Shown piece by piece: positions 30,854-41,249 of a stretch of DNA of 45,413 bases. This stretch comes from an uncultured Gammaproteobacteria bacterium. GTDB lineage: Bacteria > Pseudomonadota > Gammaproteobacteria > HyVt-429. The notes beneath the pieces are model-generated. The model did not search any database. It saw only the letters and a list, made by a program, of their open reading frames with translations, and was not told where the DNA came from. Where the stretch lies: positions 1 through 45,413 of the forward strand of contig CAMYOD010000007.1 in the NCBI GenBank assembly GCA_947259975.1, given 5' to 3'. The first letter of the stretch is position 1. Every line of letters starts with the position of its first letter. A program made the position numbers and the translations under genes.

Positions 30854-32764
30854 TTGAATAATCTCACCAAGAACCTGATTCTCTGGATGGTGATCGCCAT
30901 CGTCCTGATGGCGGTGTTCAAGAACTTCGCACCGGCGCCACCGACGACCGGTGAACCCGACTATTCGTCATTCCTGGCCGATGTGAAACAGGGCCAGGTC
31001 GACAGCGTCGTAATCAAGGGCCAGAAGATCAAGGTCTATACCCGAACGGGTGCGACCTATAACGTCTTCGCGCCGCAGGACCCGAAGTTGATCGACGATC
31101 TGCTCGATAACGGCGTGCGGGTGGCGGCGGAAGAGGAAGACAGCCCCGGCTTGCTGGCACAGATTCTATTCAGCTGGTTCCCGTTGTTGCTGCTGATCGG
31201 CGTGTGGATTTTCTTCATGCGCCAGATGCAGGGTGGTGGTGGCCGCGGTGCGTTGAGCTTCGGTAAGAGTAAAGCGCGTATGCTCACAGAGGAGAAGAAT
31301 AAGGTCACCTTCGAGGACGTCGCCGGCGTAGAGGAGGCCAAGGAGGAGGTCAGCGAACTGGTCGAGTTCCTGCGCGACCCATCAAAGTTCCAGAAGCTCG
31401 GCGGACGGATTCCGCGTGGTGTGCTCATGACCGGCAGCCCGGGTACCGGTAAGACGTTGCTGGCGCGAGCCATTGCCGGCGAAGCCAAGGTTCCGTTCTT
31501 CTCGATCTCCGGTTCCGACTTCGTCGAGATGTTTGTCGGCGTCGGTGCATCCCGTGTGCGGGACATGTTCGATCAGGCCAAGAAGCATGCGCCCTGCATT
31601 ATCTTCATCGACGAGATAGACGCGGTGGGGCGGCAGCGTGGTGCCGGGCTCGGCGGTGGCCATGACGAACGCGAGCAGACTCTCAATCAGCTGCTGGTGG
31701 AAATGGATGGCTTCGAGGGTAACGAGGGTGTGATCGTGATTGCCGCCACCAACCGGCCCGATGTGCTCGATCCGGCCTTGCTGCGTCCGGGTCGTTTCGA
31801 TCGCCAGGTGCATGTGCCGCTGCCCGACATTCGTGGCCGTGAGCAGATCCTCAAGGTGCATATGCGCAAAGTCCCGGTGGCGGACAACGTGGATCCGAAC
31901 GTCATTGCGCGCGGCACACCCGGCTTCTCCGGTGCGGACCTGGCCAATCTGGTCAACGAAGCCGCACTGTTCGCGGCGCGCGCCAGCAAGCGGATGGTGG
32001 ACATGGAAGATTTCGAGCTTGCCAAGGACAAGATCATCATGGGGGTGGAGCGCCGTTCCATCGTCATGCCCGAGAAAGAGCGCCAGAACACCGCTTATCA
32101 TGAGTCCGGCCACGCCATCGTTGCCAAGACGCTCAAGAACACCGATCCCGTGCACAAGGTCACAATCATTCCGCGCGGTCGCGCGCTGGGCGTGACCATG
32201 CAGCTGCCGCAAGAGGATCGCTACAGCCACGACCGGGAATATTTGTTATCGACCGTCGCCGTGCTTATGGGCGGCCGGATCGCCGAGGAAATCTTCATGG
32301 ACCAGATGACCACCGGCGCGGCGAACGATTTCGAGCGGGCCACGGAGCTTGCGCGCAATATGGTCACGCGCTGGGGTATGAGCGATGCACTCGGTACCCG
32401 TGTCTATGGTGACAATGAGAGTGAAGTCTTCCTTGGTCGTGATGTGACTACCCATCGCAACCTCAGCGATGCCACCGCACAGAGCGTCGACAGTGAAATT
32501 CGTCGCATCATCGACGAGCAATACAGTCGTGCGCGCTCGATCATCGAGGACAATCGGGCGAAAGTCGAAGCCATGGCGGCGGCCTTGCTCGAATGGGAGA
32601 CCCTGGATTCGAATCAGATCGACGACATCATGGCCGGCAAGACGCCGCGCCCGCCGGAAGATTTCAACGACTCCGGGTCCGCCGATACATCGCCGCCGGA
32701 GTCGAAAAAGGACACTGAAAAGCCTGCGCGACCACGTCTGGATACGCCGGCAGGAGAGCACTAA
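30854..32764 (+). CDS. ftsH: ATP-dependent zinc metalloprotease FtsH
   Basis: 636 residues. Membrane-bound AAA+ protease that removes damaged membrane proteins and regulators. Two membrane helices (about 7-23 and 103-121) flank a periplasmic domain. Walker A is GSPGTGKT at 194-201, Walker B IIFIDEID with D253/E254, and the zinc site HESGH at 416-420. The arginine-finger region RPGRFDRQV follows. The C-terminal ~40 residues are a disordered charged tail. The TTG at 30854 is taken as start because GAGGTGA lies four bases upstream and the family N-terminus ([13 protein letters not shown]) begins there. folP follows after 6 bases. Confidence 0.97.
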   Translation: MNNLTKNLILWMVIAIVLMAVFKNFAPAPPTTGEPDYSSFLADVKQGQVDSVVIKGQKIKVYTRTGATYNVFAPQDPKLIDDLLDNGVRVAAEEEDSPGLLAQILFSWFPLLLLIGVWIFFMRQMQGGGGRGALSFGKSKARMLTEEKNKVTFEDVAGVEEAKEEVSELVEFLRDPSKFQKLGGRIPRGVLMTGSPGTGKTLLARAIAGEAKVPFFSISGSDFVEMFVGVGASRVRDMFDQAKKHAPCIIFIDEIDAVGRQRGAGLGGGHDEREQTLNQLLVEMDGFEGNEGVIVIAATNRPDVLDPALLRPGRFDRQVHVPLPDIRGREQILKVHMRKVPVADNVDPNVIARGTPGFSGADLANLVNEAALFAARASKRMVDMEDFELAKDKIIMGVERRSIVMPEKERQNTAYHESGHAIVAKTLKNTDPVHKVTIIPRGRALGVTMQLPQEDRYSHDREYLLSTVAVLMGGRIAEEIFMDQMTTGAANDFERATELARNMVTRWGMSDALGTRVYGDNESEVFLGRDVTTHRNLSDATAQSVDSEIRRIIDEQYSRARSIIEDNRAKVEAMAAALLEWETLDSNQIDDIMAGKTPRPPEDFNDSGSADTSPPESKKDTEKPARPRLDTPAGEH

Positions 32765-32770
32765 GACCCG

Positions 32771-33622
32771 ATGTCGGTCTTGAAACTCGACGGGCGGCGT
32801 GTACTGCTGACGCGCCCGTTGATCATGGGTATCGTAAATGTGACCCCCGATTCGTTTTCGGACGGGGGCGTTTTTTTGGGTCGCGACAAAGCCCTCAAGC
32901 GAATCGAGGCGATCGAAGAGGAGGGTGCGGATATCGTCGATGTCGGTGGCGAATCGACGCGCCCCAAGGCGGTAGCAGTCTCCGTTGAGGAGGAATTGGA
33001 CCGCGTCATCCCGGTCATCGAGGCCTGCAAGGACGTCACCGACGCCCCCATCTCCGTTGACACCTCGAAACCGGAAGTCATGCGCGCGGCGATTGCCGCC
33101 GGCGCGGCGATGATTAACGACGTACGGGCATTGCGTATGGAGGGCGCGACTGAGGCGGCCGCAAAGCTCGATGTGCCGGTCTGCCTGATGCACATGTTGG
33201 GCGAGCCGGCGCAGATGCAGGACAAACCTTTCTATATGGATGTGGTCTCCGAGGTGCGTGCATTTTTGGCTTCCCGGGTGCATGCCTGTATCGATGCCGG
33301 GTTGCGGCGGGAGAACCTGATCGTGGATCCGGGATTTGGCTTCGGCAAGACCGTGGACCATAATCTGCAGTTGCTCAAACACCTGAACGCATTCGCGGAT
33401 ATCGGCGTACCCTTACTCGTGGGCCTGTCACGAAAATCGACCATCGGGGCGGTATTGGATGCGCCGGTGGATCAACGCCTGATGGGCAGTGCCGCCGCCG
33501 CGCTTATGGCGGTGGAGCGGGGCGCAAATATCGTACGCGTGCATGATGTCGCCGAGACACGGCAGGTCCTGCAGATCTTTGAGGCGGTCACGAACAGCGA
33601 CGCATCCCCGTCCTTACGATAG
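32771..33622 (+). CDS. folP: dihydropteroate synthase
   Basis: 283 residues. Condenses p-aminobenzoate with hydroxymethyl-dihydropterin pyrophosphate in folate synthesis; target of sulfonamides. Signatures: [57 protein letters not shown] and GLSRKSTIG, in the usual order on a TIM barrel, ending with VRVHDVAET. It sits between ftsH and glmM as in E. coli and is likely transcribed with them. The start ATG at 32771 follows the ftsH stop closely and has a poor ribosome site, suggesting coupling. Confidence 0.96.
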   Translation: MSVLKLDGRRVLLTRPLIMGIVNVTPDSFSDGGVFLGRDKALKRIEAIEEEGADIVDVGGESTRPKAVAVSVEEELDRVIPVIEACKDVTDAPISVDTSKPEVMRAAIAAGAAMINDVRALRMEGATEAAAKLDVPVCLMHMLGEPAQMQDKPFYMDVVSEVRAFLASRVHACIDAGLRRENLIVDPGFGFGKTVDHNLQLLKHLNAFADIGVPLLVGLSRKSTIGAVLDAPVDQRLMGSAAAALMAVERGANIVRVHDVAETRQVLQIFEAVTNSDASPSLR

Positions 33623-33636
33623 GTTGGTATTCTCAA

Positions 33637-34995
33637 TTGAATAGCGCAAGCGACAAACGTTTTTTTGGCACGGATGGAATCCGCGGTCTCGTAGGTGAAG
33701 AGCCGATTACGCCGCAAACCGTACTCAAGCTGGGTTGGGCGGCGGGCAAGGTTCTCGCGCGCAGCGCGCGCAACCGCGGCAAGGTTCTCATCGGTAAGGA
33801 CACCCGCGTGTCGGGCTACCTGATGGAATCGGCCCTCGAGGCGGGGTTTTCTGCCGCCGGTGTGGATGTCAGCCTGCTCGGGCCGATGCCGACGCCGGGC
33901 ATCGCCTACCTGACGCGCACCGCGCGAGCACATGCCGGAGTTGTTATCAGTGCGTCGCACAACCTGTATCACGATAACGGCATCAAGTTTTTCTCCCGCG
34001 ACGGGGTCAAGCTTGCGGACGAGATCGAATTCGAGATCGAAGAGATGATGCAGCAGCCTATGCGTACCGCGGAATCGAGTGCGCTCGGCAAGGCGCAGCG
34101 CTACACGGATGCGCGTGGCCGTTACATCGAGTACTGCAAGAGCACAATTCCCTATCGGATGAATTTCCGCGGCCTCAAAATCGTTCTGGATTGCGCGAAT
34201 GGAGCCTGCTACCACATCGCGCCGGACGTGTTTACGGAGTTGGGCGCCGACGTCATACCTATCGCGAACGAACCGGATGGTTTCAACATCAATCTGAATT
34301 GCGGTTCGACGCACCTCGGTCTATTGCAGAAAGCGGTGCAGGAATATCGCGCTGATCTGGGCATCGCGCTCGATGGCGACGGCGATCGTTGCCTGATGGT
34401 GGATGGCGACGGCGCGCGTGTGGATGGCGACCAGATGCTTTATATCCTGGGAATGGCCCGCAAGGCGGCCAACAAACTCAGCGGCGGATTGGTCGGCACG
34501 CAGATGACCAATCTGGGTCTCGAGCAGGCATGTGCAGAAAGTGCGATCCCGTTTCGCCGCGCCCGGGTCGGCGACCGCTACGTGATGAACCTGCTGACAC
34601 AGGAGAACTGGCTCGTCGGCGGCGAATCCTCGGGCCACATTATTTTGCTCGACAAGAGCACCACCGGCGACGGGATTATCGCGGCGCTCGAGGTGTTGTC
34701 GGCGATGGTGGATTCCGGCAAGTCGCTGGCGGAACTGAAAGCCGGTATGGCCGTCTATCCGCAGAAGATGATTAACGTAAAAATGCAGCGCAGTTTCGAT
34801 CTGGATGCATCCGCCGAGGTGAACGAGGCCCTGCAGGCCGCGGAACAGGAACTGGCGCAGAGCGGGCGTGTGCTGTTGCGTGCATCCGGCACCGAGCCGG
34901 TCGTGCGGGTCATGGTCGAGGGCAGCGACGCCGCACAGGTGGCGCGATTGACTCAATTCCTTGCCGATACCGTGCAACACGCCGCGCAGCAGTAA
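33637..34995 (+). CDS. glmM: phosphoglucosamine mutase
   Basis: 452 residues. Interconverts glucosamine 6-phosphate and 1-phosphate for peptidoglycan and LPS precursors. [10 protein letters not shown] at the N-terminus, the phosphoserine S107 in ISASHN, the Mg-binding LDGDGDRC loop, GGESSGHI and the sugar-phosphate site [15 protein letters not shown] are all present. The residues after the active serine read HNLYHDNG, where many homologues have a proline in place of the leucine. The only plausible start is the TTG at 33637, with AGGTTGG about ten bases before it. The next 173 bases contain a REP-like repeat. Confidence 0.96.
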   Translation: MNSASDKRFFGTDGIRGLVGEEPITPQTVLKLGWAAGKVLARSARNRGKVLIGKDTRVSGYLMESALEAGFSAAGVDVSLLGPMPTPGIAYLTRTARAHAGVVISASHNLYHDNGIKFFSRDGVKLADEIEFEIEEMMQQPMRTAESSALGKAQRYTDARGRYIEYCKSTIPYRMNFRGLKIVLDCANGACYHIAPDVFTELGADVIPIANEPDGFNINLNCGSTHLGLLQKAVQEYRADLGIALDGDGDRCLMVDGDGARVDGDQMLYILGMARKAANKLSGGLVGTQMTNLGLEQACAESAIPFRRARVGDRYVMNLLTQENWLVGGESSGHIILLDKSTTGDGIIAALEVLSAMVDSGKSLAELKAGMAVYPQKMINVKMQRSFDLDASAEVNEALQAAEQELAQSGRVLLRASGTEPVVRVMVEGSDAAQVARLTQFLADTVQHAAQQ

Positions 34996-35065
34996 CGGCG
35001 GTAGGTCCAGATTGCTTTATTTGGCCGCCCCCAGTAACATCGCCCCGTTTTTCTGAATAAGGAAT

Positions 35066-35141
35066 GGGGTCGGAGTCGATTTTCCATTTCATATATCGGG
35101 GCGCGAGCCGAGAGCCTTCTGGAAAACTCGACTCTGACCCC
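35066..35141. repeat. REP-like inverted-repeat element between glmM and tpiA
   Basis: GGGGTCGGAGTCGATTTTCC at 35066 is a near-perfect inverted copy of the stretch at 35120-35141 (TGGAAAACTCGACTCTGACC plus CC). GGGGTC-GAGTCGA-TTTTC is, from memory, the kind of end seen in REP sequences mobilised by REP-associated (Y1/IS200-like) transposases in proteobacteria. No transposase gene is in the window. Confidence 0.7.
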
Positions 35142-35168
35142 CTTCATTTCTCTCTTTAGGAGCACCTT

Positions 35169-35921
35169 ATGCGCCGTCCATTGGTTGCAGGTAACTGGAA
35201 GATGAATGGCAGCCGGGCCGACGCCGGCAAGTTGCTTGATGGGATTTTCCAGGGTGCCGATTCGGTCGACGAGACGGAAATTGCGGTGTGTCCGCCGTTT
35301 ATTCTGATTCCGTTGACCGCAGACAAACTGGCGCGCGGCAGCAATGTGGCCTGGGGTGGCCAGGATCTGGATACGCATACATCCGGCGCATACACCGGCG
35401 AGGTGTCCGGCGGGATGCTGCGGGATTACGGTTGCACGTTCGTTATTGTCGGGCATTCCGAGCGCCGTAGCATCTACGGCGAAGACGATGCAACCGTGGC
35501 AAGCAAATTCAAGGTCGCGCAGGAGCATGGCCTGATTCCGATACTTTGTGTCGGTGAACTCCTGGAAGAGCGCGAGGCGGATCAGACCGAGACCGTGGTC
35601 GCCCGCCAACTCGACGCGGTGCTGGAATTGTGCGGCATCGAATCGATGGAGCAGGCGGTCATCGCTTATGAACCGGTTTGGGCTATCGGCACCGGTAAGA
35701 CGGCAACCCCCGAACAGGCACAGGCCGTGCACGCGTTTATTCGCAACAAGCTGCGTGAGCTGAACTCCACGATCGCCGGCGGCGTACGTATCCTTTACGG
35801 CGGCAGCGTCAAGGCGGCGAATGCCGCGGAGCTGTTTGCGCAGGATGACATCGACGGCGGCCTGATCGGCGGGGCGTCACTGGATGCGGATGAATTTCTC
35901 AACATTTGTCGCGCCGGCTGA
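35169..35921 (+). CDS. tpiA: triosephosphate isomerase
   Basis: 250 residues. Interconverts dihydroxyacetone phosphate and glyceraldehyde 3-phosphate in glycolysis and gluconeogenesis. Active-site residues: N9 and K11 in VAGNWKMNG, H96 in IVGHSERR, and E168 in AYEPVWAIGTGKTATPEQAQ, whose end is the mobile lid. The phosphate loops (LYGGSVKAANA, GGLIGGASL) close the barrel. TTTAGGAGCACCTT gives a good ribosome site before the ATG. It stands 17 bases before secG, an arrangement common in gammaproteobacteria. Confidence 0.97.
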   Translation: MRRPLVAGNWKMNGSRADAGKLLDGIFQGADSVDETEIAVCPPFILIPLTADKLARGSNVAWGGQDLDTHTSGAYTGEVSGGMLRDYGCTFVIVGHSERRSIYGEDDATVASKFKVAQEHGLIPILCVGELLEEREADQTETVVARQLDAVLELCGIESMEQAVIAYEPVWAIGTGKTATPEQAQAVHAFIRNKLRELNSTIAGGVRILYGGSVKAANAAELFAQDDIDGGLIGGASLDADEFLNICRAG

Positions 35922-35938
35922 ATTGCGCGGAGATTAAA

Positions 35939-36313
35939 ATGATTCAAGCGATACTGATTATTCACGTCCTGGTTGCAGCCAGCATCATCGGCCTGGTATT
36001 GCTGCAACAGGGCAAGGGTGCCGACGCAGGCGCCGCCTTTGGCGGCTCCTCGGGATCGCAGACCTTCTTTGGCGCGCGCGGATCGGCTAATTTTCTGACC
36101 CGATTGACCGGGGTATTGGCGGCGGTGTTTTTCCTGACCAGTATTGGTCTCGCCTTCCTGTATGCGCGTGTCGAAGGGCCGCGCAGTGTGACCGAGCAGA
36201 TCGCGCCGGTATCGGCGCCGGCGGGCACTGATGTGCCGGCCCCGGCGGCGCCGGAGGCGCCAGATGTGCCGGCCGCACCGGCGGAGCCGGCCGTGCCGGA
36301 CGTGCCGGAGTAG
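35939..36313 (+). CDS. secG: protein-export membrane protein SecG
   Basis: 124 residues. Small subunit of the SecYEG translocon. Two helices (about 3-22 and 54-76) flank the conserved cytoplasmic loop LLQQGKGADAGAAFGGSSGSQTFFGARGSANFLTR, a hallmark of SecG. The C-terminal ~40 residues are a low-complexity tail of Ala, Pro, Val and acidic residues, common in proteobacterial SecG. CGGAG lies eight bases before the ATG. The tRNA-Leu gene follows, as in E. coli (secG-leuU). Confidence 0.95.
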   Translation: MIQAILIIHVLVAASIIGLVLLQQGKGADAGAAFGGSSGSQTFFGARGSANFLTRLTGVLAAVFFLTSIGLAFLYARVEGPRSVTEQIAPVSAPAGTDVPAPAAPEAPDVPAAPAEPAVPDVPE

Positions 36314-36356
36314 GGTTTTCGGGCCCGAGTAGTGTAAGCGACACCCGTTGCGTCTA

Positions 36357-36441
36357 GCCGAAGTGGTGGAATTGGTAGACACGCCGTCTTGAGGGGGCGG
36401 TGGCGCGAGCCGTGCCGGTTCGAGTCCGGCCTTCGGCACCA
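36357..36441 (+). tRNA. tRNA-Leu (anticodon GAG)
   Basis: 85 bases, CCA encoded. The acceptor stem GCCGAAG pairs with CTTCGGC; the D-arm reads GTGGAATTGGTAGACAC; the anticodon loop TTGAGGG holds GAG; a long class II variable arm (GGCGCGAGCC) and the T-loop GGTTCGAGTCC follow. It aligns along its whole length with E. coli leuU, and the position after secG is conserved. Confidence 0.97.
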
Positions 36442-36459
36442 ACGCAATGTGAGGTCGAC

Positions 36460-36485
36460 AAAGCGCGCTTATAGCGCGCTTTTTT
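36460..36485 (+). terminator. intrinsic terminator after tRNA-Leu
   Basis: AAAGCGCGC and GCGCGCTTT form nine base pairs around TTATA, followed by more T (six in total). It separates the secG-tRNA transcript from the nuo operon. Confidence 0.92.
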
Positions 36486-36629
36486 GTGTCAGGGCGGTTA
36501 CGCTGCGAGACGCGCGCGAATACCCGAGTGAACCGGGGGCGTATGGAAGCCCTGGGTATAGGACTTGCTTATGCGCACAAAAGTTTTGTAAGCATCTGAA
36601 ATGACTTTGATTCTCGTGGTGGCCGAGGC

Positions 36630-36659
36630 TTGACTTGAGTATTGGCCTACGCCTAGACT
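36630..36659 (+). promoter_or_regulatory. candidate sigma-70 promoter of the nuo operon
   Basis: TTGACT (36630-36635) and TAGACT (36654-36659), spacer 18 bases, between the tRNA terminator and nuoA. Transcription would start near 36666, giving a ~50-base leader with a small GGCCC/GGGCC hairpin. Confidence 0.6.
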
Positions 36660-36716
36660 CGTTTGTTCGCATCGGGCCCCTCGCGGGCCTTTCCTATAGT
36701 CAGAATTACACCGGCG

Positions 36717-37073
36717 ATGTTAGAGAATTACCTTCCTATTCTGATCTTTCTGATCGTAGGCGCACTCGTCGGCGTCGTCGCTATTTTTCTGGGCCAGCAG
36801 ATCTCACCCAACCGCCCGGACAGCGACAAGCTTTCGCCCTACGAGTGCGGTTTCGAGGCATTCGAAGACACGCGCATGAAATTCGACGTGCGCTATTACC
36901 TGGTGGCTATCCTGTTTATTATCTTCGACCTGGAAATCGCCTTTCTTTTTCCGTGGGCGGTGGTGCTGGAACAGATTGGCATGTTCGGCTTCCTGTCGAT
37001 GATGTTATTTCTCGGCATCCTGGTGGTGGGTTTTATCTACGAGTGGATGAAAGGAGCCCTTGAATGGGAATAG
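36717..37073 (+). CDS. nuoA: NADH-quinone oxidoreductase subunit A
   Basis: 118 residues, three membrane helices (about 6-27, 62-82, 88-110). Complex I membrane subunit near the quinone site. Signatures: the loop [43 protein letters not shown], with the conserved cysteine in YECG that reports the active/deactive state in other organisms. The ATG at 36717 is chosen because the open frame upstream is not conserved. It overlaps nuoB by ten bases, the first of many tight junctions in this operon. Confidence 0.95.
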   Translation: MLENYLPILIFLIVGALVGVVAIFLGQQISPNRPDSDKLSPYECGFEAFEDTRMKFDVRYYLVAILFIIFDLEIAFLFPWAVVLEQIGMFGFLSMMLFLGILVVGFIYEWMKGALEWE

Positions 37074-37540
37074 AGGGCATTCTTGAGCGCGGCTTCGTTA
37101 CTACGTCCGCCGACAAGCTCATCAACTGGACGCGAACCGGCTCCATGTGGCCGATGACCTTCGGTCTGGCATGTTGCGCAGTGGAGATGATGCAGGCGGG
37201 CGCATCACGCTATGATCTGGACCGTTTCGGCGTGCTGTTTCGACCCAGCCCCCGCCAGTCCGACGTGATGATTGTGGCGGGAACGTTGGTGAACAAGATG
37301 GCGCCGGCGCTGCGCCGTGTCTACGATCAGATGGCGGAGCCACGCTGGGTTATTTCGATGGGCTCCTGCGCCAATGGCGGGGGTTATTACCACTATTCCT
37401 ATTCGGTCGTACGCGGCTGCGACCGCATCGTTCCCGTAGACGTCTATGTGCCGGGTTGTCCGCCAACCGCAGAGGCACTGCTTTACGGCATTCTCCAGCT
37501 ACAGAAGAAAATCCGGCGCACGAACACCATCGCGCGTTAA
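37064..37540 (+). CDS. nuoB: NADH-quinone oxidoreductase subunit B
   Basis: 158 residues. Holds cluster N2, which passes electrons to quinone. The ligands are C37 and C38 ([10 protein letters not shown]), C102 ([10 protein letters not shown]) and C132 ([11 protein letters not shown]). [15 protein letters not shown] is another signature stretch. No extra membrane anchor is present. Overlaps the end of nuoA; nuoC begins 22 bases later. Confidence 0.97.
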   Translation: MGIEGILERGFVTTSADKLINWTRTGSMWPMTFGLACCAVEMMQAGASRYDLDRFGVLFRPSPRQSDVMIVAGTLVNKMAPALRRVYDQMAEPRWVISMGSCANGGGYYHYSYSVVRGCDRIVPVDVYVPGCPPTAEALLYGILQLQKKIRRTNTIAR

Positions 37541-37562
37541 GCGGGCACCGGGATCGATTGTT

Positions 37563-38174
37563 ATGACTCAACCACAAGGGGCACTCCTCGCGCATGTGAA
37601 AAAACTCTTCGGTGACGTCATTACCGAAGCGAAGGAAGCGCATGGCGAATGGACGCTGACCGTACCACGCGAGCACATCCATGATGTCTGTGTCGGATTG
37701 CGCGATGATCCCATCACCCGGTTTGAGCTACTGATTGATCTGTGCGGGGTCGATTACCTCGATTACGCCAAGGAAGGGCCGACGGATGGGTGGTCGGGGC
37801 CACGTTTTGCGGTCGCCTATCATCTGCTATCCGTGACACACAACGAACGGTTGCGACTCAAGGTTTTTCTCGGTGACGAGCCCCCGGTGATCGATTCGGT
37901 GGTTGACGTGTGGCGTGTCGCGGACTGGTTTGAGCGTGAGGCCTTCGACCTGTTTGGAATCGTCTTCGACGGACATCCCGACCTGCGCAGGATCCTCACT
38001 GATTACGGGTTTATCGGACATCCATTCCGCAAGGACTTTCCGCTCAGCGGCCATGTCGAGATGCGTTACGACACCGAGAAGAAGCGTGTCGTTTACGAGC
38101 CGGTATCGATTCAACCACGCACACTGGTGCCACGCGTAATACGCGAAGAGGGATACGGTGGCCGAGATACGTAA
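37563..38174 (+). CDS. nuoC: NADH-quinone oxidoreductase subunit C
   Basis: 203 residues, the peripheral-arm 30-kDa subunit. Typical pieces: [73 protein letters not shown]. It is separate from nuoD, unlike the fused NuoCD of E. coli. The ATG at 37563 is used; the frame is open upstream inside nuoB but without similarity. The end overlaps nuoD by 17 bases. Confidence 0.95.
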   Translation: MTQPQGALLAHVKKLFGDVITEAKEAHGEWTLTVPREHIHDVCVGLRDDPITRFELLIDLCGVDYLDYAKEGPTDGWSGPRFAVAYHLLSVTHNERLRLKVFLGDEPPVIDSVVDVWRVADWFEREAFDLFGIVFDGHPDLRRILTDYGFIGHPFRKDFPLSGHVEMRYDTEKKRVVYEPVSIQPRTLVPRVIREEGYGGRDT

Positions 38175-39411
38175 TTTCACGATGAACTTCGGCCCGCAGC
38201 ACCCCGCCGCACACGGGGTGTTACGTCTGGTGCTGGAGCTGGACGGCGAGGTTATCGAGCGCGCCGACCCGCACATCGGTCTGCTCCATCGGGGCACCGA
38301 AAAGCTGGCGGAAAGCAAGCCGTATAACCAGAGCATCGGTTATATGGATCGGCTCGATTATGTGTCCATGATGTGCAATGAGCACGGCTATGTGCTGGCA
38401 CTGGAAAGGCTGTTGGGTGTCGAGGCGCCGGTGCGGGCGCAATACATCCGCGTGCTGTTCGATGAGATCACGCGCGTTCTCAATCATCTTCTCTGGCTTG
38501 GCGCCCATGCCCTCGATGTCGGCGCGATGACCGTTTTCCTGTACGCCTTTCGCGAGCGCGAAGACCTGATGGATTGCTATGAGGCGGTGTCCGGCGCGCG
38601 CCTGCATGCGACCTATTATCGTCCCGGCGGCGTGTATCGTGACCTGCCGGACAGCATGCCGAAATACCAGCCGTCCAAGTGGCACAGCGAAAAGGATGTG
38701 GAACGCCTGAATGCGAATCGCCAGGGTTCACTGCTCGACTTCATCTGGGACTTTAGCGAACGTTTCCCGTCTTGCGTTGACGAATACGAGACCCTGCTCA
38801 CCGACAATCGTATCTGGAAGCAACGCACGGTGGGTATTGGCGTGGTCAGCCCCGAGCGGGCGCTGCAGTTAGGCTTTACGGGCCCCATGCTGCGCGGTTC
38901 CGGTGTCGCCTGGGATCTGCGCAAAAAGCAGGCCTACGAGGTCTACGACAAGATGGACTTCGACATTCCGGTCGGCGTGAACGGTGACTGCTACGATCGG
39001 TATCTGGTGCGCATGGAAGAGATGCGTCAATCGAACAACATCATACGTCAATGCATCGAGTGGCTGCGCAAGAATCCGGGTCCGGTCATGCTGGACGATA
39101 ACAAGCTGGTGCCGCCGGAGCGGGAAGTGATGAAACGCGACATGGAAGCGCTCATTCACCACTTCAAGTTGTTTACCGAAGGCTACTGCATTCCTGAGGG
39201 CGAGGCCTACGCGGCGGTGGAACACCCCAAGGGCGAGTTCGGTGTCTATCTGATTTCCGACGGCGCCAACAAACCCTATCGCGTAAAAATCCGGGCGCCG
39301 GGTTTTGCGCATTTGTCGGCACTGGACGAGATGGTGCGGGGACACATGATTGCCGACCTGGTCGCGATCATCGGTACCCAGGACATCGTCTTCGGCGAAA
39401 TCGACCGTTAA
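38158..39411 (+). CDS. nuoD: NADH-quinone oxidoreductase subunit D
   Basis: 417 residues, the 49-kDa subunit forming the quinone pocket with NuoB; it descends from the hydrogenase large subunit but lacks the Ni-binding cysteines. Signatures: [53 protein letters not shown] and a C-terminal [17 protein letters not shown]. Starts with GTG at 38158, inside the end of nuoC. Confidence 0.97.
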   Translation: MAEIRNFTMNFGPQHPAAHGVLRLVLELDGEVIERADPHIGLLHRGTEKLAESKPYNQSIGYMDRLDYVSMMCNEHGYVLALERLLGVEAPVRAQYIRVLFDEITRVLNHLLWLGAHALDVGAMTVFLYAFREREDLMDCYEAVSGARLHATYYRPGGVYRDLPDSMPKYQPSKWHSEKDVERLNANRQGSLLDFIWDFSERFPSCVDEYETLLTDNRIWKQRTVGIGVVSPERALQLGFTGPMLRGSGVAWDLRKKQAYEVYDKMDFDIPVGVNGDCYDRYLVRMEEMRQSNNIIRQCIEWLRKNPGPVMLDDNKLVPPEREVMKRDMEALIHHFKLFTEGYCIPEGEAYAAVEHPKGEFGVYLISDGANKPYRVKIRAPGFAHLSALDEMVRGHMIADLVAIIGTQDIVFGEIDR

Positions 39412-39425
39412 CGGTAAGCGTCAAT

Positions 39426-39896
39426 ATGCTTTCGCAAGAATCACAGGCCCAGATCGACAAGGAGATCGCCAAGTACCCGTCGGAGCAGAAGCAGTCCGCG
39501 GTGATGGCGGCGCTGCGGATCGCGCAGGAAGAGCACGGCTGGCTGAGTGAGGAGTTGATGGATTATGTGGCCGGCATCCTGCAGATGCGACCGATTCAGG
39601 TCTATGAGGTGGCCACGTTCTATTCCATGTACGACCGTGAGCCGGTCGGGCGCCACAAGATCGAGGTGTGCACCAATGTATCGTGCTTGCTGTGCGGTTC
39701 CGCGGGGATCGTCCAGCACCTGCAGAAGACCCTGGGTATCGGCCTGGGCGAAACCACCAGCGACGGCCGCTTTACCTTGAAAGAGGTCGAGTGTCTGGCG
39801 GCCTGCGGCGGTGCGCCGGCGATGCAGATAGGCAAAAAATATTATGAGAATCTCACGCCGGCGAAATTGGACGAGATTCTGGCGATGCTGGACTAA
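39426..39896 (+). CDS. nuoE: NADH-quinone oxidoreductase subunit E
   Basis: 156 residues, thioredoxin-fold subunit with the [2Fe-2S] cluster N1a. Ligands: C82 and C87 (VCTNVSCLLCG), C123 and C127 (VECLAACGGAPA). EVATFYSMYDREPVGRHKI is typical. It starts 14 bases after nuoD; 45 bases separate it from nuoF. Confidence 0.96.
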   Translation: MLSQESQAQIDKEIAKYPSEQKQSAVMAALRIAQEEHGWLSEELMDYVAGILQMRPIQVYEVATFYSMYDREPVGRHKIEVCTNVSCLLCGSAGIVQHLQKTLGIGLGETTSDGRFTLKEVECLAACGGAPAMQIGKKYYENLTPAKLDEILAMLD

Positions 39897-39941
39897 ATCT
39901 ATGTTCGTAATAACGACATTTATTAATCGGAAGCGGATGTA

Positions 39942-41213
39942 ATGACCACCAACGTCTGTCTGCCCCAACCGGGTGTTGAAAAGCCGTGGACCCTGGACGC
40001 CTACGTGAGTACCGGTGGCTACGAGGTGTGGAAACGTATCCTGCGCGAGAAAACGCCCGCCGAGGATCTTATCGAAGAGGTCAAGACGTCCGGTCTGCGT
40101 GGTCGCGGCGGCGCGGGGTTCCCCACCGGCCTGAAGTGGAGCTTCATGCCGCGCCAGGCGCCGGGTGCCAAATACATCGTCTGTAATTCCGACGAGGGTG
40201 AGCCGGGAACCTTCAAGGATCGCGATATTCTCCGCTTCAACCCGCATGCACTGATCGAGGGCATGGCGATCGCCGGCTACTGTATCGGCGCGACCATGGG
40301 TTACAACTATATTCGCGGTGAGTTCTGGGAACCGTACGAACGATTCGAGGTGGCCCTGGACGAGGCCCGGCGCGCCGGTTTGTTGGGCAAGAATCTATTC
40401 GGTTCCGGTGTCGACTTCGAACTTGCCAGCCATCTTGGCGCCGGTGCCTATATTTGCGGTGAAGAGACCGCGCTGCTCGAATCCCTCGAAGGCAAAAAGG
40501 GTCAACCCCGGTTCAAGCCGCCGTTCCCGGCGAATTTCGGACTCTACGGGCGCCCGACCACGATCAACAATACGGAAACCCTGGCGTCGGTGCCCATGAT
40601 TCTGCGCAAGGGCGGCCAATGGTTTGCGGATATGGGAATTCCCAACAACGGTGGTAGCAAGATTTTTGCCGTTTCCGGTCACGTCAATCGGCCCGGCAAC
40701 TATGAGATCCCGCTCGGCACCCCGTTCGTCAAGCTCCTCGAGATGGCCGGTGGCGTGCGCGAGGGCCGTACCTTGAAGGCCGTGATTCCCGGCGGCTCCT
40801 CGGTGCCGGTGTTGCCCGGCGATGTCATGATGGGCCTGACCATGGACTACGATTCGATTGCCAAGGCCGGCTCCATGCTTGGCGCCGGTTCCGTCATCGT
40901 GATGGACGACACCACTTGCATGGTCGACGTCCTCGAGCGCATCTCGTACTTCTATTACGAGGAGTCCTGCGGTCAATGTACGCCCTGTCGTGAGGGCACC
41001 GGTTGGTTGTATCGGGTCATCCACCGCATTGCGCAGGGTAAGGGACGTCGCGAGGATATCGAACTGCTAACCGACATGGCGGCGCGCATCGAAGGCCGCA
41101 CCATCTGTGCATTGGGCGATGCGGCGGCGATGCCGGTGGCGAGTTTCATCAAACATTTCGGCTCGGAATTCGAGCAGCATATTAGAAGCGGCAAGTGTGA
41201 CCTGGCGGCCTGA
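39942..41213 (+). CDS. nuoF: NADH-quinone oxidoreductase subunit F
   Basis: 423 residues. Binds NADH and FMN and carries [4Fe-4S] cluster N3. The nucleotide/FMN region shows [31 protein letters not shown] and [21 protein letters not shown]. Cluster ligands are C343, C346 and C349 ([14 protein letters not shown]) and C389 ([11 protein letters not shown]). Electron entry point of the complex; NADH made by the pathway genes upstream would be oxidised here. Confidence 0.97.
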   Translation: MTTNVCLPQPGVEKPWTLDAYVSTGGYEVWKRILREKTPAEDLIEEVKTSGLRGRGGAGFPTGLKWSFMPRQAPGAKYIVCNSDEGEPGTFKDRDILRFNPHALIEGMAIAGYCIGATMGYNYIRGEFWEPYERFEVALDEARRAGLLGKNLFGSGVDFELASHLGAGAYICGEETALLESLEGKKGQPRFKPPFPANFGLYGRPTTINNTETLASVPMILRKGGQWFADMGIPNNGGSKIFAVSGHVNRPGNYEIPLGTPFVKLLEMAGGVREGRTLKAVIPGGSSVPVLPGDVMMGLTMDYDSIAKAGSMLGAGSVIVMDDTTCMVDVLERISYFYYEESCGQCTPCREGTGWLYRVIHRIAQGKGRREDIELLTDMAARIEGRTICALGDAAAMPVASFIKHFGSEFEQHIRSGKCDLAA

Positions 41214-41249
41214 GCCGGGACATATGAAGGCGCGAAGAGGCAGACTTAG

